Numbered from the stretch's first letter, positions 1-8,362 are shown. The stretch: DNA of 41,794 bases from Actinomycetes bacterium (GCA_025463905.1 JAODBJ010000147.1:1-41794); one strand, 5' to 3'. Numbers and translations: made by a program. The notes: a model not told the origin generated them from the sequence alone.

Positions 1-1349
1 CCGCCGGCGTGTTGCTCGGGCCGTTGCGCGGTTTCGACGAACTGCAGTTCACGTTCCTGGTGTTGGGGTCGTTCGCTGCGGTCGTCGTCGCGCGCATGCA
101 CAGCCTCGTGCTCGGTTACGTCGGGTCGCTGCTCATCGGCCTGCTCCAGGAGTTCTCGGCGACGACGCAGTTTCAAGACTTCATGGCGCACTTCGTCAAC
201 CCCGACAGCGTGCTCATCCGCGGTATCCGACCGAGCGTGCCGTTCATCATCATGATCGTGTTCTTGCTCGCGTACCGTGGCCTCCAGAAAGAAGGGTTCA
301 CGCTCGACACCCGGGCTGGCGCCGAAGTCGCGCCGCCGGTGGTTGCGAACACACGGCTCCCACTCTGGCGGCGGCTCCTCCCGATCGCGGTCGTGCTCGC
401 GGGCGTGCTGATCGCGCCGGAGTTCCTCTCGGGCTTGTGGCTCAGCATCGTGGCGAAGGGCTTGGCGCTCGCGATCGTTTTCCTGTCGTACGTGGTCGTG
501 ACCGGCGAAGGCGGCATGATCTCGCTCTGCCAGGTCACGTTCGCGGGTATCGCGGCGGCCATCACGGCACAGTGGGCAACGAACAACGGCATGTCGGTGT
601 TGCTGGCAATCGTGCTGGCCGCGCTCGTGGTGGTGCCGTTCGGTGTGCTCGCCGCGTTACCCAGCTTGCGGCTCGGCGACCTCTACCTCGCGCTGGCCAC
701 GCTTGCCTTCGCCGAGTTGGTACAGAACACGTATTTCCAGTTGTCGTCGGTGAGCAATTTCAACCAAGGCGTTCCCGTGGTACGGCCGAACGGTTTCGGG
801 AATGACCGTTCGTTCTATTACTTGCTCGTCGTGTGCTTCGTGCTCGTCGCGTTGCTGGTGCGAAACATCAAACGGTCCACGACGGGCCTCAACCTCGCCG
901 CGATGCGCGCCAGTGAGACGGCGACCGCGGCGCTCGGCGTCAACATCGTGTGGTCGAAGCTCGTCGCGTTCGGCGTCAGCGCGTTCATCGCGGGCATCGG
1001 TGGCGGCCTCTACGCGAGCTACGGCGGTTTCGCCAACCCACAACAGTTCGACGTGCTCATCGGCGTCGTCTGGCTGGCGGTCACCGTCACCTGGGGTATC
1101 CGCTCGATCACCGGAGCCATGCTCGCGGGCCTGAGCTTCGCGGTGTTGCCGCAGCTGTTCTCCGAGCACCTGCACGGCAGTTGGCTCGAATTACCGACGT
1201 TGCTGTTCGGCCTCGGCGCGATCGGGTTGGCGCGCGATCCGCGGGGCGTCGTGCATTCGGTCGTATCCGGGTTCCGCCGGCCGCCGCGCCGGCGCGAACG
1301 AGCAGCGCCCGGGGTCGCTGCGCTCGACACCATGCGCGTGGCGGAGTGA
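1..1349 (+). CDS. Branched-chain amino acid-type ABC transporter permease, fused LivH-LivM (5' partial)
   Basis: Membrane permease of a hydrophobic amino acid (HAAT/Liv) importer. The reading frame is open to the window edge, so the GTG at 9 is probably not the true start. Roughly the first 100 residues look like the end of a LivH permease, closing with a hydrophobic helix (FIIMIVFLLAYRGL). After a polar linker a LivM-like domain begins near residue 120, with many membrane segments and a SLCQ-type motif where LivM usually has SLGQ. The C-terminus is Arg-rich (RRPPRRRERA). It overlaps the ATPase gene downstream (GTGA if the earlier GTG is used), consistent with one operon. Substrate unknown; this family also takes urea, amides and aromatic acids. 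Confidence 0.88.
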   Translation, partial: AGVLLGPLRGFDELQFTFLVLGSFAAVVVARMHSLVLGYVGSLLIGLLQEFSATTQFQDFMAHFVNPDSVLIRGIRPSVPFIIMIVFLLAYRGLQKEGFTLDTRAGAEVAPPVVANTRLPLWRRLLPIAVVLAGVLIAPEFLSGLWLSIVAKGLALAIVFLSYVVVTGEGGMISLCQVTFAGIAAAITAQWATNNGMSVLLAIVLAALVVVPFGVLAALPSLRLGDLYLALATLAFAELVQNTYFQLSSVSNFNQGVPVVRPNGFGNDRSFYYLLVVCFVLVALLVRNIKRSTTGLNLAAMRASETATAALGVNIVWSKLVAFGVSAFIAGIGGGLYASYGGFANPQQFDVLIGVVWLAVTVTWGIRSITGAMLAGLSFAVLPQLFSEHLHGSWLELPTLLFGLGAIGLARDPRGVVHSVVSGFRRPPRRRERAAPGVAALDTMRVAE

Positions 1350-1357
1350 ACAGTCGA

Positions 1358-2149
1358 GTGAACGAACCCACGCCCCTTCTCGAAGCCCGCGACCTGACCG
1401 TGACCTACGGCGGGCTGCTCGCACTTCACGACCTGTCACTCGTGGTGCCGCCCGCGTCGATCGTCGGGCTGATCGGTCCGAACGGAGCGGGCAAGAGCAC
1501 GTGCTTCGGTGTGTTGTCGGGATTCGTGCGGCCCCGTGAGGGGTCGGTGTACATCGACGGTGTCGACGTGACCAGGGCCACGCCCCAGGCCCGCGCCCGC
1601 CGCGGGCTCGCCCGCACCTTCCAACGCCTCGAACTGTTCGACGAACTCACGGTGCGCGAGCACTTGGTGGTGGCGTATCGCGCGGGACGCCGGCGCACCC
1701 TGTTCGACCTCGTGCGGTATCTCCCGCTCGATCTGATCGGCGTCGGTGCACGCCCGGCGCCCGGCGAAGACGACGCGATCGATCAGATCATCGACGTGCT
1801 CGGTCTGCGCTCGGTTGCGCACGTGCCCGCGGCGGCGATCGGGCTCGGCACGGGACGCCTGGTGGAGATAGCTCGCGCGATGGCCGCGCATCCGCGGCTC
1901 CTGTTGCTCGACGAGCCGTCGTCGGGGCTCGACGCGCGCGAGACGGAGGAACTGTCGGAGGTGTTCCGCCGCCTACGCGACGACGAGCAGGTGTCGCTCG
2001 TGCTCGTGGAACACAACGTCGACATGGTGCTGGGCCTGGCCGACGATGTCACCGTGCTCGACTTCGGCGAAGTGATCGCGCGCGGGTCGCCCGACGCCGT
2101 GCGCAACGACCCCACCGTGCAGGCCGCGTACCTCGGTGCAACGACGTGA
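1358..2149 (+). CDS. Branched-chain amino acid-type ABC transporter ATP-binding protein, LivG-like
   Basis: Cytoplasmic ATPase of the importer. Walker A is GPNGAGKST; Walker B is LLLLDEPSSGLD; the switch His lies in VLVEHNVDMV. The usual LivG signature (LSYGQQ-like) is replaced by IGLGTGRLVEIARAM, a degenerate form I recall from actinobacterial LivG proteins, so probably not a defect. Start: GTG 1358 has a GGAG 11 nt upstream; GTG 1346, overlapping the permease stop as GTGA, is the alternative and adds four residues. The longer track ORF (from 950) is a read-through of the permease in another frame. It ends in a GTGA overlap with the next ATPase. Confidence 0.9.
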   Translation: MNEPTPLLEARDLTVTYGGLLALHDLSLVVPPASIVGLIGPNGAGKSTCFGVLSGFVRPREGSVYIDGVDVTRATPQARARRGLARTFQRLELFDELTVREHLVVAYRAGRRRTLFDLVRYLPLDLIGVGARPAPGEDDAIDQIIDVLGLRSVAHVPAAAIGLGTGRLVEIARAMAAHPRLLLLDEPSSGLDARETEELSEVFRRLRDDEQVSLVLVEHNVDMVLGLADDVTVLDFGEVIARGSPDAVRNDPTVQAAYLGATT

Positions 2150-2871
2150 CCGTCGCGCTGCAGGTGCAACAACTCGCGGTGTCGTACGGCGACGCACGCG
2201 CGCTTTCGGGGGTCACGTTCGATGTGGCCGAAGGACGCGCGCTGGCCGTGCTCGGCGCGAACGGCGCGGGGAAGAGTTCGCTTGCGGCGGCGATCGCCGG
2301 CGTGGTGAAGCCGGCCGCGGGTTCCATCCGTTTGCGCGGAACTGAAATCGGTGGGAGCCCTCCGCACCGGATCGCGCGGCTCGGCGTTGCGTACGTGCCG
2401 GAAGGGCGCGGCATCTTTCCGAACTTGTCGGTCACCGAGAACCTGCGCGCGATGTTGCGCTACGCGGTGCCGCGCAGTGAGCGCGCCGCGGCGGTCGACC
2501 GTGCGATCGCGTTGTTCCCGCTCTTAGGCGAACGTCGACGCCAACCCGCGGGCACGTTGTCCGGCGGGGAACAGCAGATGCTCGCGCTAGCTCGTGTGCT
2601 CGCCGCGCCACCTTCGATCCTTATTGCCGACGAGATGTCGCTCGGATTGGCACCCAAACTCGTCGACCTCGTCTTCGACTCGCTTGCCCGCGCCAAGGAA
2701 GAAGGCGTGACGGTGGTGCTGGTCGAGCAATACGTGAAGCGTGCCCTCGAATACGCAGACGACGCGGTCGTTTTGCGCCAGGGCGAGGTCGCGTGGTCCG
2801 GCCGTGCGAGTGAGGCGCACAGTGAAGCGCTGGCGAGCTATCTCGGTGCAAAGGGCCTCGAATCCCAGTAA
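2146..2871 (+). CDS. Branched-chain amino acid-type ABC transporter ATP-binding protein, LivF-like
   Basis: Second ATPase of the importer, 241 residues, normal for LivF. Walker A GANGAGKSS, the LivF-typical VAYVPEGRGIFPNLSV stretch, signature LSGGEQQMLALAR, Walker B ILIADEMSLGLAP, and switch His region replaced by VVLVEQYV, as is usual in LivF. The GTG start overlaps the stop of the LivG-like gene by 4 nt (GTGA), so translation is probably coupled. It is the last gene of the operon in this window; no substrate-binding protein gene follows, so it presumably lies upstream of the window. Confidence 0.93.
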   Translation: MTVALQVQQLAVSYGDARALSGVTFDVAEGRALAVLGANGAGKSSLAAAIAGVVKPAAGSIRLRGTEIGGSPPHRIARLGVAYVPEGRGIFPNLSVTENLRAMLRYAVPRSERAAAVDRAIALFPLLGERRRQPAGTLSGGEQQMLALARVLAAPPSILIADEMSLGLAPKLVDLVFDSLARAKEEGVTVVLVEQYVKRALEYADDAVVLRQGEVAWSGRASEAHSEALASYLGAKGLESQ

Positions 2872-2904
2872 ACGCGACAACGTGTCCGGCCTTCGTGTTG
2901 CTCC

Positions 2905-2933
2905 TTGCAATCCGACGGTTGCGTTTGTAGGTT
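2905..2933 (+). promoter_or_regulatory. Putative sigma-A-type promoter for the beta-helix protein gene
   Basis: TTGCAA at 2905-2910, exactly 17 nt, then TAGGTT (TANNNT) at 2928-2933. Transcription would start near 2940, giving a leader of about 110 nt before the well-placed AAAGGAG (3033-3039). Pattern match only. Confidence 0.4.
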
Positions 2934-3048
2934 CCGAACGCGCATACCGACGCAGACTCGAACGCAGGTGGGGGCGCGTTCTCACGCTCCTTGTGTTGTC
3001 GTGCGAATCGGTTGCGCGCAAACCAGTGCTTCAAAGGAGCGTGAACGT

Positions 3049-4515
3049 ATGACCTCTCGTCAATCTCGTTCGTCGCGCGCGCCCGGATTACGGGTTGCGC
3101 TACGACGTGCCATGGTGCCGCTCATTGCGGCAACCCTCGGAGGAGCAGCATTGGCAGCGCTCCCCGCGCAGGTTGCCGGTGCGGCAACCCGCACAACCCT
3201 CTGGGTGAGTAGTACGGGTACCGACGCCGCGAACAATTGCACGGTCAAGACGTCGCCCTGCAAGACCATCAGCCACGCGCTCACGTTCGTCGCACCGACG
3301 GGCAGCAACATCAACGTCGTGACTGGCAGCGGACCGATCGTTGATCAGGCCACGATCAGTCATAGCGACGTGACGATCAACGGCAACGGCGCCTCGATCG
3401 CGCCTGTCACCGACAACGTCAACGGGTCGACGCCGAGCGGCGCTGATGTAAGGGCAGTAGTGAGCGTCACGTCCGGGTTCACGAACGTGTTGCTCAAGAA
3501 CCTGACGATTGACGGCACCGGGATGCCGGCAGCGGCCGGGTGTGTAGCCGGTCCCGGCCACACCGGGCTGTACGTGCGCAGCGCGTCCGTGACGCTCAGC
3601 AAAGTCAACGTTACGAGCATCACGTCGGGCGCCCCGAACTTGCTCGGCTGCCAGAACGGGCTCGCCGTCTACGTGCGTAGCCAGAGTGGCCCGAGCGCCA
3701 CGCTGAAGATGAGTGGCGGCAAAGTCGACAACTACCAGAAGAACGGCATTACGTGTAACGACACCGGGACCACGTGCAAGATCTCGTTGACCGAGGTGGT
3801 GGGGCGCGGGCCGGTCGGCCTCGGTGACGCCGCGCAGAACGGCATCCAGTTCGGCTTCGGTGGTGGTGGCACCATCAACAAGGCGAAGGTGCACGGCAAC
3901 AACTACACGCCCGACGGCGAAGGCACCGGCATTTTGCTTTACGACACGGCGAGTAACGCCTCGGTGATCAGCAGCGAGGTGTTCGCCAACAACGTCGGCA
4001 TCTACGCGCAGAATGACTCCGGCAACTCGACGGCGAGCGTCACGTTGAAGAGCAACAACGCCCACGATGCCGCGCCGGCAACGAACGGCTTCAACGGCGA
4101 CGGCATTTTCCTCGACAGCGTGAGCAACGCAACCGTCATCAGCAACACGGTAAAGACCAATGGCGACGGCGGCATCATCGGCTACGGCGCGAAATTGAGC
4201 ACGATCAAGTCGAATCACCTATCGGCCGCCAACGGCACCGGCATCGGGCTTGCCGGCCCCGGTTCCGTCAACGCCACCAGCACGTCGAACCTCGTAACGA
4301 TGAATACCGTCGACGGCAGCACGGCCGACGGTATTCAGGCGACGGCTGACGCGACGGGCAACGCATTCAGCAACAACACGATGAGCAACAACCAGCCGTT
4401 CGACGCGCACGATTCGTCGAGCGGCGGGGGCACTGCGGGGACGGCCAATAACTGGTCGGGTAACGCGTGCCACAACGGTGGTGGTGGCGGCAGCCCTGCG
4501 GGGATCTGCAGCTGA
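3049..4515 (+). CDS. Secreted right-handed parallel beta-helix repeat protein
   Basis: 488 residues with an export signal: basic N-terminus (RQSRSSRAPGLRVALRRA), hydrophobic core (VPLIAATLGGAALAALPA) and an AQVAGA-A type cleavage region near residue 45. The mature part opens with LWVSSTGTDAANNCTVKTSP, a common beginning of surface beta-helix proteins, then carries Asn/Gly-rich PbH1-like coils (SNATVISNTVKTNGDGG). Several Cys could form disulfides after export; the tail is GGGGGSPAGICS. No LPXTG-type sorting signal. Start chosen at ATG 3049 because AAAGGAG lies 9 nt upstream; the longer track start at 2905 falls in the promoter. Such folds occur in polysaccharide-active enzymes and adhesins; no catalytic site recognised. 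Confidence 0.8.
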   Translation: MTSRQSRSSRAPGLRVALRRAMVPLIAATLGGAALAALPAQVAGAATRTTLWVSSTGTDAANNCTVKTSPCKTISHALTFVAPTGSNINVVTGSGPIVDQATISHSDVTINGNGASIAPVTDNVNGSTPSGADVRAVVSVTSGFTNVLLKNLTIDGTGMPAAAGCVAGPGHTGLYVRSASVTLSKVNVTSITSGAPNLLGCQNGLAVYVRSQSGPSATLKMSGGKVDNYQKNGITCNDTGTTCKISLTEVVGRGPVGLGDAAQNGIQFGFGGGGTINKAKVHGNNYTPDGEGTGILLYDTASNASVISSEVFANNVGIYAQNDSGNSTASVTLKSNNAHDAAPATNGFNGDGIFLDSVSNATVISNTVKTNGDGGIIGYGAKLSTIKSNHLSAANGTGIGLAGPGSVNATSTSNLVTMNTVDGSTADGIQATADATGNAFSNNTMSNNQPFDAHDSSSGGGTAGTANNWSGNACHNGGGGGSPAGICS

Positions 4516-4548
4516 CCAACTGACTTCCCTCGACGGGGAGTGACTGCG

Positions 4549-4578
4549 CGAGGCCGGGCGTTTCGACGCCCGGCCTCG
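4549..4578. terminator. Bidirectional hairpin between convergent genes
   Basis: A perfect 12-bp stem (CGAGGCCGGGCG / CGCCCGGCCTCG) with a TTTCGA loop sits between the end of the beta-helix gene and the end of the ferritin-like gene. There is no T-tract, but position and symmetry suit a shared terminator. Confidence 0.65.
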
Positions 4579-4583
4579 TCGCG

Positions 4584-5036
4584 TTACGCGGTCGCGCTCA
4601 GCTGCTCGTAGCACGAGCGCAACAAGCGCGCGGTGTCGCGCTCCTCGGCGATATAGCGGCCGAGCAGCTCGCCGGTTGCGATGTCGATCGTGTGGTCGCG
4701 GAAGAAGTTGTCGAAGATGTCGGGTTCGCTGCCGGTGTCGAGCGTGTTGAGCTTCAGGAGCTCCATCTTCTCGAGATCCGATCGATCCGAGGCAGCGATC
4801 GCCATCACTTTCTCCGCGCTCGGGTCATCCTTCGGGCGCACCTCGTACCCGAGCTCGCTGATGCGCTTGGCAAAGCTCATGCCGTGCTCGCCTTCACGGG
4901 CCGCGACTCTGAGAAGCACGTTGCGCACGTCGTCGCTCGGCGTCTTCTCGGCCCAGACGACGAGGTACGCGTAGGCGCGCGACTCGATGAGCGAGATCGC
5001 ATTCAGGAGTCCCAGGTAGCTGGGCTTGCCGGCCAT
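4584..5036 (-). CDS. Ferritin-like / rubrerythrin-type domain protein
   Basis: A helical protein of about 150 residues with carboxylate/His motifs typical of ferritin-like di-iron four-helix bundles: ESRAYAY in helix 1, REGEHG in helix 2 and AEERD in the last helix. It could bind iron for storage or peroxide/oxidative-stress handling, but some members bind no metal. Start chosen at ATG 5036 (MAGKPS) because GATGAGG lies 6 nt upstream; the track ATG at 5048 overlaps that ribosome-binding site and would add four residues. It is convergent with the beta-helix gene and not clearly coupled to the MoaD/BNR trio. Confidence 0.75.
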   Translation of the reverse strand: MAGKPSYLGLLNAISLIESRAYAYLVVWAEKTPSDDVRNVLLRVAAREGEHGMSFAKRISELGYEVRPKDDPSAEKVMAIAASDRSDLEKMELLKLNTLDTGSEPDIFDNFFRDHTIDIATGELLGRYIAEERDTARLLRSCYEQLSATA

Positions 5037-5065
5037 GTGCGACCTCATCTTTCTGCGCGGGCGCG

Positions 5066-5284
5066 CTACGGATTCACCTCGGCCGAACGGTAGCGGCGGA
5101 ACGCGATCACTGCCCAGATGGCTTCGATCACACCGAACGGCCAGGCGCCCGCGAGGAACCCGTACGAGCTCGACAGCGCGCAGCCCAGCGCGAAGCCGGC
5201 TACGAAGCGACGTCCGCGCCGCTCGAGCGCGTACATGGTCATCATGAAGCTCAGCGCGATAACGCCGTAGATCGTGACGGCCAC
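5066..5284 (-). CDS. Small membrane protein, two predicted helices
   Basis: 72 residues with two hydrophobic segments (VTIYGVIALSFMMTMYAL and FVAGFALGCALSSSYGFLAG) and a third weaker one (WPFGVIEAIWAVIAF), separated by an Arg-rich turn (ERRGRRF). The GTG start follows the MoaD-like stop with no gap (TGAGTGG), implying translational coupling. I do not recognise a family. The coupling suggests it anchors or serves the same process as the MoaD-like and BNR proteins, but nothing in the sequence shows how. Confidence 0.65.
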   Translation of the reverse strand: MAVTIYGVIALSFMMTMYALERRGRRFVAGFALGCALSSSYGFLAGAWPFGVIEAIWAVIAFRRYRSAEVNP

Positions 5285-5545
5285 TCAGCCACCCGAAAGG
5301 GCTTGCATGATCGTGACCTCATCCGTAGGCGCGAGCGCGACCGAGAGATCACGCACGGCTTCGTCGTTCACGAACACCTTCATGTGCGGACGCAACCGCC
5401 CGCGTTCGTCGACCACGCGAAACCGGATACCGGCAAAGCGGCGGTCGAGTTCGGCGAACACTGCGGTGAGATCGGCACCGTCGACCGAGACGACCGCTTC
5501 GCCGTCGGTATAAGACCGCAACGGCGTCGGGATACGTACGTTCAC
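5285..5545 (-). CDS. MoaD/ThiS-family beta-grasp sulfur-carrier-like protein
   Basis: 86 residues, the usual size, with the ubiquitin-like pattern (MNVRIPTPLRSYTDG ... FVNDEAVRDLSVALAPTDEVTIMQALSGG) and a C-terminal Gly-Gly, the site that is adenylated and converted to thiocarboxylate in MoaD, ThiS and CysO. The gene is absent from the ORF track under its own start because the frame is open into the BNR gene; the GTG at 5545 overlaps the BNR stop as GTGA. No E1-like activator or molybdopterin gene is nearby, so the sulfur acceptor is unknown. MoaD-like genes next to BNR-repeat genes occur in other genomes as I recall. Confidence 0.82.
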   Translation of the reverse strand: MNVRIPTPLRSYTDGEAVVSVDGADLTAVFAELDRRFAGIRFRVVDERGRLRPHMKVFVNDEAVRDLSVALAPTDEVTIMQALSGG

Positions 5546-6678
5546 GAAGCGGGCGCGCTCGCAGCGGCGAATTCGACCGAGTAGATCTCGGGAAGATGTT
5601 GCGCGATGCAATCCCAGGTCGCGCCTTCGTCGGTGCTCGCCCACACCTCGCCGCTGGTGGTCCCGAAATACACACCGACCGGGTCCGCGTCGTCGACCGT
5701 CATCGCCTGGCGTTTCACGGTGAACCACGCCGGCACGGGCAACCCGTTGTCGCAGCGAGCCCACGACTCGCCCGCGTCGCGCGTCACGTAGACGGCAGGG
5801 CGGCCGTCGGGGCTCGTGCGGGGCCATACGTCGGTGCCGTCCATCGGGAACACCCAGGCCGTGTCGGGGTCGCGCGGGTGCAACTCGATAGGGAAACCGA
5901 TATCGCCGACGTCGGGCGGCATGTTGTCGCCGATACGCACCCAACGACCGTCGGGCCGGTCCATGCGGTAGATGCCGCAATGATTTTGTTGATAGAGGCG
6001 ATCGGGACGTTGCGGATGGAGGCGCACGCAATGCGGATCGTGACCGAACTCCGGCTCAGGATCAGGAAGGAACGTCGCCACGCTGCCGGCATTGAGCGGC
6101 TTCCAGTCGGTACCGCCGTCGGTGGTCTCGAAGACGCCACCACCCGACAGGCCGATATAGAGGTGCGCGGGGTCGCGGGGATCGATGTTCACCGAGTGCA
6201 ACATCGAACCGTCGGGCGTGCCTTCGTCGGGCCACTCCGCCCAGCGTTCCCAGTCGGGGTGGTCGTTCCAGCCCGACAGCGGTTCCCAGGTGTCGCCGCC
6301 GTCGTCACTTCGGAACATTCCCTGCGGTGAGCCACCCGCGTACCAAACGCCGGCTTCGTCGGCGTGCCCGGGCGTGAGCCAGAACACCGCGCGCAGCGCG
6401 CGCTCGAGCCGGTCGTTCGCCGCGAACGCGGGTGGCCGCCGAGCCTCGGTCCAGGTCTCGCCTAGGTCGTAGGAACGGAACACCGTTGGCCCGAGGTGAC
6501 CGGTGCTCGCCGCCATCAGGAGCGTGCGGCCGTCGCGCGGGTCGAGCACAACATGGTGCGCGATGTGACCGAGGAACATCGGTTCGGAAATCGTCCACGA
6601 CCGGCGCCACGTGTCGGCGCCGAGTACCCACGCTCCCTTGCGCGTGCCCAGCAAGAGAGCGCCAGTGTCCATGCTCAT
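5542..6678 (-). CDS. BNR/Asp-box repeat (sialidase-like beta-propeller) protein
   Basis: 378 residues with at least five Asp-box motifs of the S/T-x-D-x-G-x-T/S-W type: SYDLGETW, SDDGGDTW, TTDGGTDW, TRDAGESW, STDEGATW. Their even spacing indicates a beta-propeller as in exo-alpha-sialidases and photosynthesis-assembly (Ycf48-like) proteins. I see no signal peptide and no convincing sialidase Arg triad, so glycosidase function is doubtful; a scaffold or binding role is as likely. ATG 6678 and ATG 6672 are both possible starts. First gene of the minus-strand trio; its stop overlaps the MoaD-like start by 4 nt. Confidence 0.8.
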   Translation of the reverse strand: MSMDTGALLLGTRKGAWVLGADTWRRSWTISEPMFLGHIAHHVVLDPRDGRTLLMAASTGHLGPTVFRSYDLGETWTEARRPPAFAANDRLERALRAVFWLTPGHADEAGVWYAGGSPQGMFRSDDGGDTWEPLSGWNDHPDWERWAEWPDEGTPDGSMLHSVNIDPRDPAHLYIGLSGGGVFETTDGGTDWKPLNAGSVATFLPDPEPEFGHDPHCVRLHPQRPDRLYQQNHCGIYRMDRPDGRWVRIGDNMPPDVGDIGFPIELHPRDPDTAWVFPMDGTDVWPRTSPDGRPAVYVTRDAGESWARCDNGLPVPAWFTVKRQAMTVDDADPVGVYFGTTSGEVWASTDEGATWDCIAQHLPEIYSVEFAAASAPAS

Positions 6679-6791
6679 GGTCGGCTCATTGTCGTACTCG
6701 CTACCGACCGGGATACCCGGCCGGTGGACGCTCGCCGCTCATCTCCCAAACACTAGGGGCCGAGCATTCGCAACGCAGCCGGAATGCATGA

Positions 6792-6797
6792 TTGACA
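6792..6797 (+). promoter_or_regulatory. Consensus -35-like TTGACA upstream of the GNAT-like gene
   Basis: A perfect TTGACA lies in the divergent intergenic region. The track used its TTG as a start codon. No good TANNNT box sits 16-18 nt downstream (CGTTAC is the nearest), so the promoter is tentative. Confidence 0.25.
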
Positions 6798-6875
6798 CGA
6801 TGGCAACACTTGCTCGTTACGTTGACCACGTCGATCGCAGAATCCCTATCAGGGCAGCGTCGGCGTGGAGCGCGC

Positions 6876-7367
6876 TTGTACCACGCACCTTTGATTCCGC
6901 CCGGCACCGACCTCGTGACGGTGGTCGAGACCTCGCGCTTTCGCATCCGGCCGATGACCATCCACGATGCGATCCGAGACTACGAGGCCGTCGCGAGTAG
7001 CCCCGCCGAACTGGGTGCGGCCTTCGGCGACCCCAATGCCGTACCGGAGCCGTACACGATCGAACAGGAGATCATCGAGCTCGGATGGCACCAGAAGGAG
7101 TTCCAGATGGGCTTCTCCTTCGTGTTCATCGTGGTCCCTCCCGACGAGCACACGAGCTACGGCAACGTCTATATCTTCCCGGCGAGCCGCGGCCCATTCG
7201 ACGCCGAGGTCTATACCTGGGTCCGTAAGGACCAACAGATCAACGGTCTCGACGACGAGTTGTTCGACGTCGCTCGAAGTTGGATCGCAAAGGATTGGCC
7301 CTTCGAACGCGTCGCCTACCCGGGCCGCGAAATCGACTGGGCGACCTGGCACGAGATGGAGGCGTGA
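6876..7367 (+). CDS. GNAT-like acetyltransferase-fold protein
   Basis: About 163 residues resembling a GNAT subgroup: FRIRPMTIHDAIRDYEAV (strand 1/helix 1), FVFIVVPPDEHTSYGNVYIFP (strands 2-4), AEVYTWVRK, and a C-terminal WPFERVAYPGREIDW. The classical acetyl-CoA loop (Q/RxxGxG/A) is not evident, so activity is uncertain. Start chosen at TTG 6876, which has GGAG 5 nt upstream; the longer track start (TTG 6792) coincides with a TTGACA box and adds a low-complexity N-terminus. The stop is 4 nt from the dioxygenase start, and the GGAGG that serves the dioxygenase lies inside this gene, so the two are co-transcribed. Confidence 0.68.
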   Translation: MYHAPLIPPGTDLVTVVETSRFRIRPMTIHDAIRDYEAVASSPAELGAAFGDPNAVPEPYTIEQEIIELGWHQKEFQMGFSFVFIVVPPDEHTSYGNVYIFPASRGPFDAEVYTWVRKDQQINGLDDELFDVARSWIAKDWPFERVAYPGREIDWATWHEMEA

Positions 7368-7371
7368 CTCC

Positions 7372-8319
7372 TTGCTGGTGACCGAAGGCGACGGTGCCGT
7401 CCTTGCATGCGACGACGGAACGGTGCTGCACATCACGCCGCTCGGCGGCTGTTTCGGCGCCCGTGTCGCCGGCGTCGACCTCTCGCAACCACTGCACCCG
7501 TCGGTGGTCGCCGCGCTCGATCACGCCTTCGTCGTGTGGCACATCTTGTGCTTCCCGGGCCAGGACCTGACGCCGGCCGACGAGATCCGGATCGTGCAGT
7601 ACTTCGACGACGGCGTGTACTACGAGCCCAGCGTCGTCGCGTACTCCCTGCCGGGATACCCCGAGATCGACATCATCAGCAATATCGAGGTCGACGGCAA
7701 AGCCATCGGCTACACGAACCGACGCGGCATGGAGTGGCACTCCGACCTGAGTGGCATGCCCGTGATGCCGAAAGCGTCGCTGATGTACGCGATCGAGGTG
7801 CCCGAGACCGGAGGCGAAACCTATTTCGCAAACGGGCACCTCGCGTACGAGTCCCTGCCGGCCGAGCGGCGGACCTACCTCGACGGGCTCGACGCGCGCT
7901 ACAGCTGGGTGCAACTCCAAGAGTGGCTTGCGAAGGCCAGCGGCACGTGGGAACCGATGAACCGGGAGACTGCCGCGAAGCACCCCGACGTCGTGCGCTC
8001 CCTCGTCCGCCACCATCCCGTCACGGGACGCAAGGCACTGTTCTTCTCCATCGAGGAGATTGTCGAGCTCTCCGGCCTCGACCGCTCGGAGACACGCGCG
8101 TTGCTCGAAGAGCTGATCGCGCACATGACCACCACGCCCCACGTTGTCTATCGCCACGACTGGGAGCCTGGTGAGCTCGTGGTATGGGATAACCGCTGCC
8201 TTATGCACAGCGTGTGTGAGTACAACTACGAGGGCCAGCGTCGGCTCATGCACCAGTTGAACGGCGCGGACGCGCGTTCCGCGGAGCAGACCATCGCGAT
8301 CATTCCGGTCGCACTGTGA
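7372..8319 (+). CDS. TauD/TfdA-family Fe(II)/2-oxoglutarate dioxygenase
   Basis: 315 residues. The N-terminus has the TauD pattern (ITPLGGCFGARVAGVDLSQPL); Fe ligands are H123 and D125 (WHSDLS) and distal H279 (CLMHS); the 2-oxoglutarate-binding Arg lies in QRRLMHQ (R290/R291). GGETYFANGHLAY matches the conserved substrate/cofactor loop. Family members hydroxylate taurine, phenoxyacetates, gamma-butyrobetaine, sulfate esters and similar small compounds; the substrate here cannot be read. Start TTG 7372 has GGAGG 9 nt upstream; the long track ORF from 6967 is out-of-frame read-through of the GNAT-like gene. Followed by a Rieske oxygenase after 43 nt. Confidence 0.88.
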   Translation: MLVTEGDGAVLACDDGTVLHITPLGGCFGARVAGVDLSQPLHPSVVAALDHAFVVWHILCFPGQDLTPADEIRIVQYFDDGVYYEPSVVAYSLPGYPEIDIISNIEVDGKAIGYTNRRGMEWHSDLSGMPVMPKASLMYAIEVPETGGETYFANGHLAYESLPAERRTYLDGLDARYSWVQLQEWLAKASGTWEPMNRETAAKHPDVVRSLVRHHPVTGRKALFFSIEEIVELSGLDRSETRALLEELIAHMTTTPHVVYRHDWEPGELVVWDNRCLMHSVCEYNYEGQRRLMHQLNGADARSAEQTIAIIPVAL

Positions 8320-8362
8320 GTACCGCGCGGCCGGCAACACTGGATCCAACCGGAGGTTGTGC

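Noticed and set aside
1801-1920. LivG-like ATPase inactive because of its non-canonical signature (LGTGR)
   Set aside because: Walker A, Walker B and the switch His are intact, and this signature form is familiar from actinobacterial LivG proteins.
5542-6678. Functional exo-alpha-sialidase
   Set aside because: Asp-boxes only define a propeller; no signal peptide and no recognisable catalytic Arg triad or FRIP motif.
6792-6875. N-terminal extension of the GNAT-like protein from TTG 6792
   Set aside because: The TTG belongs to a TTGACA promoter-like box; a GGAG-supported TTG at 6876 fits the family start better.
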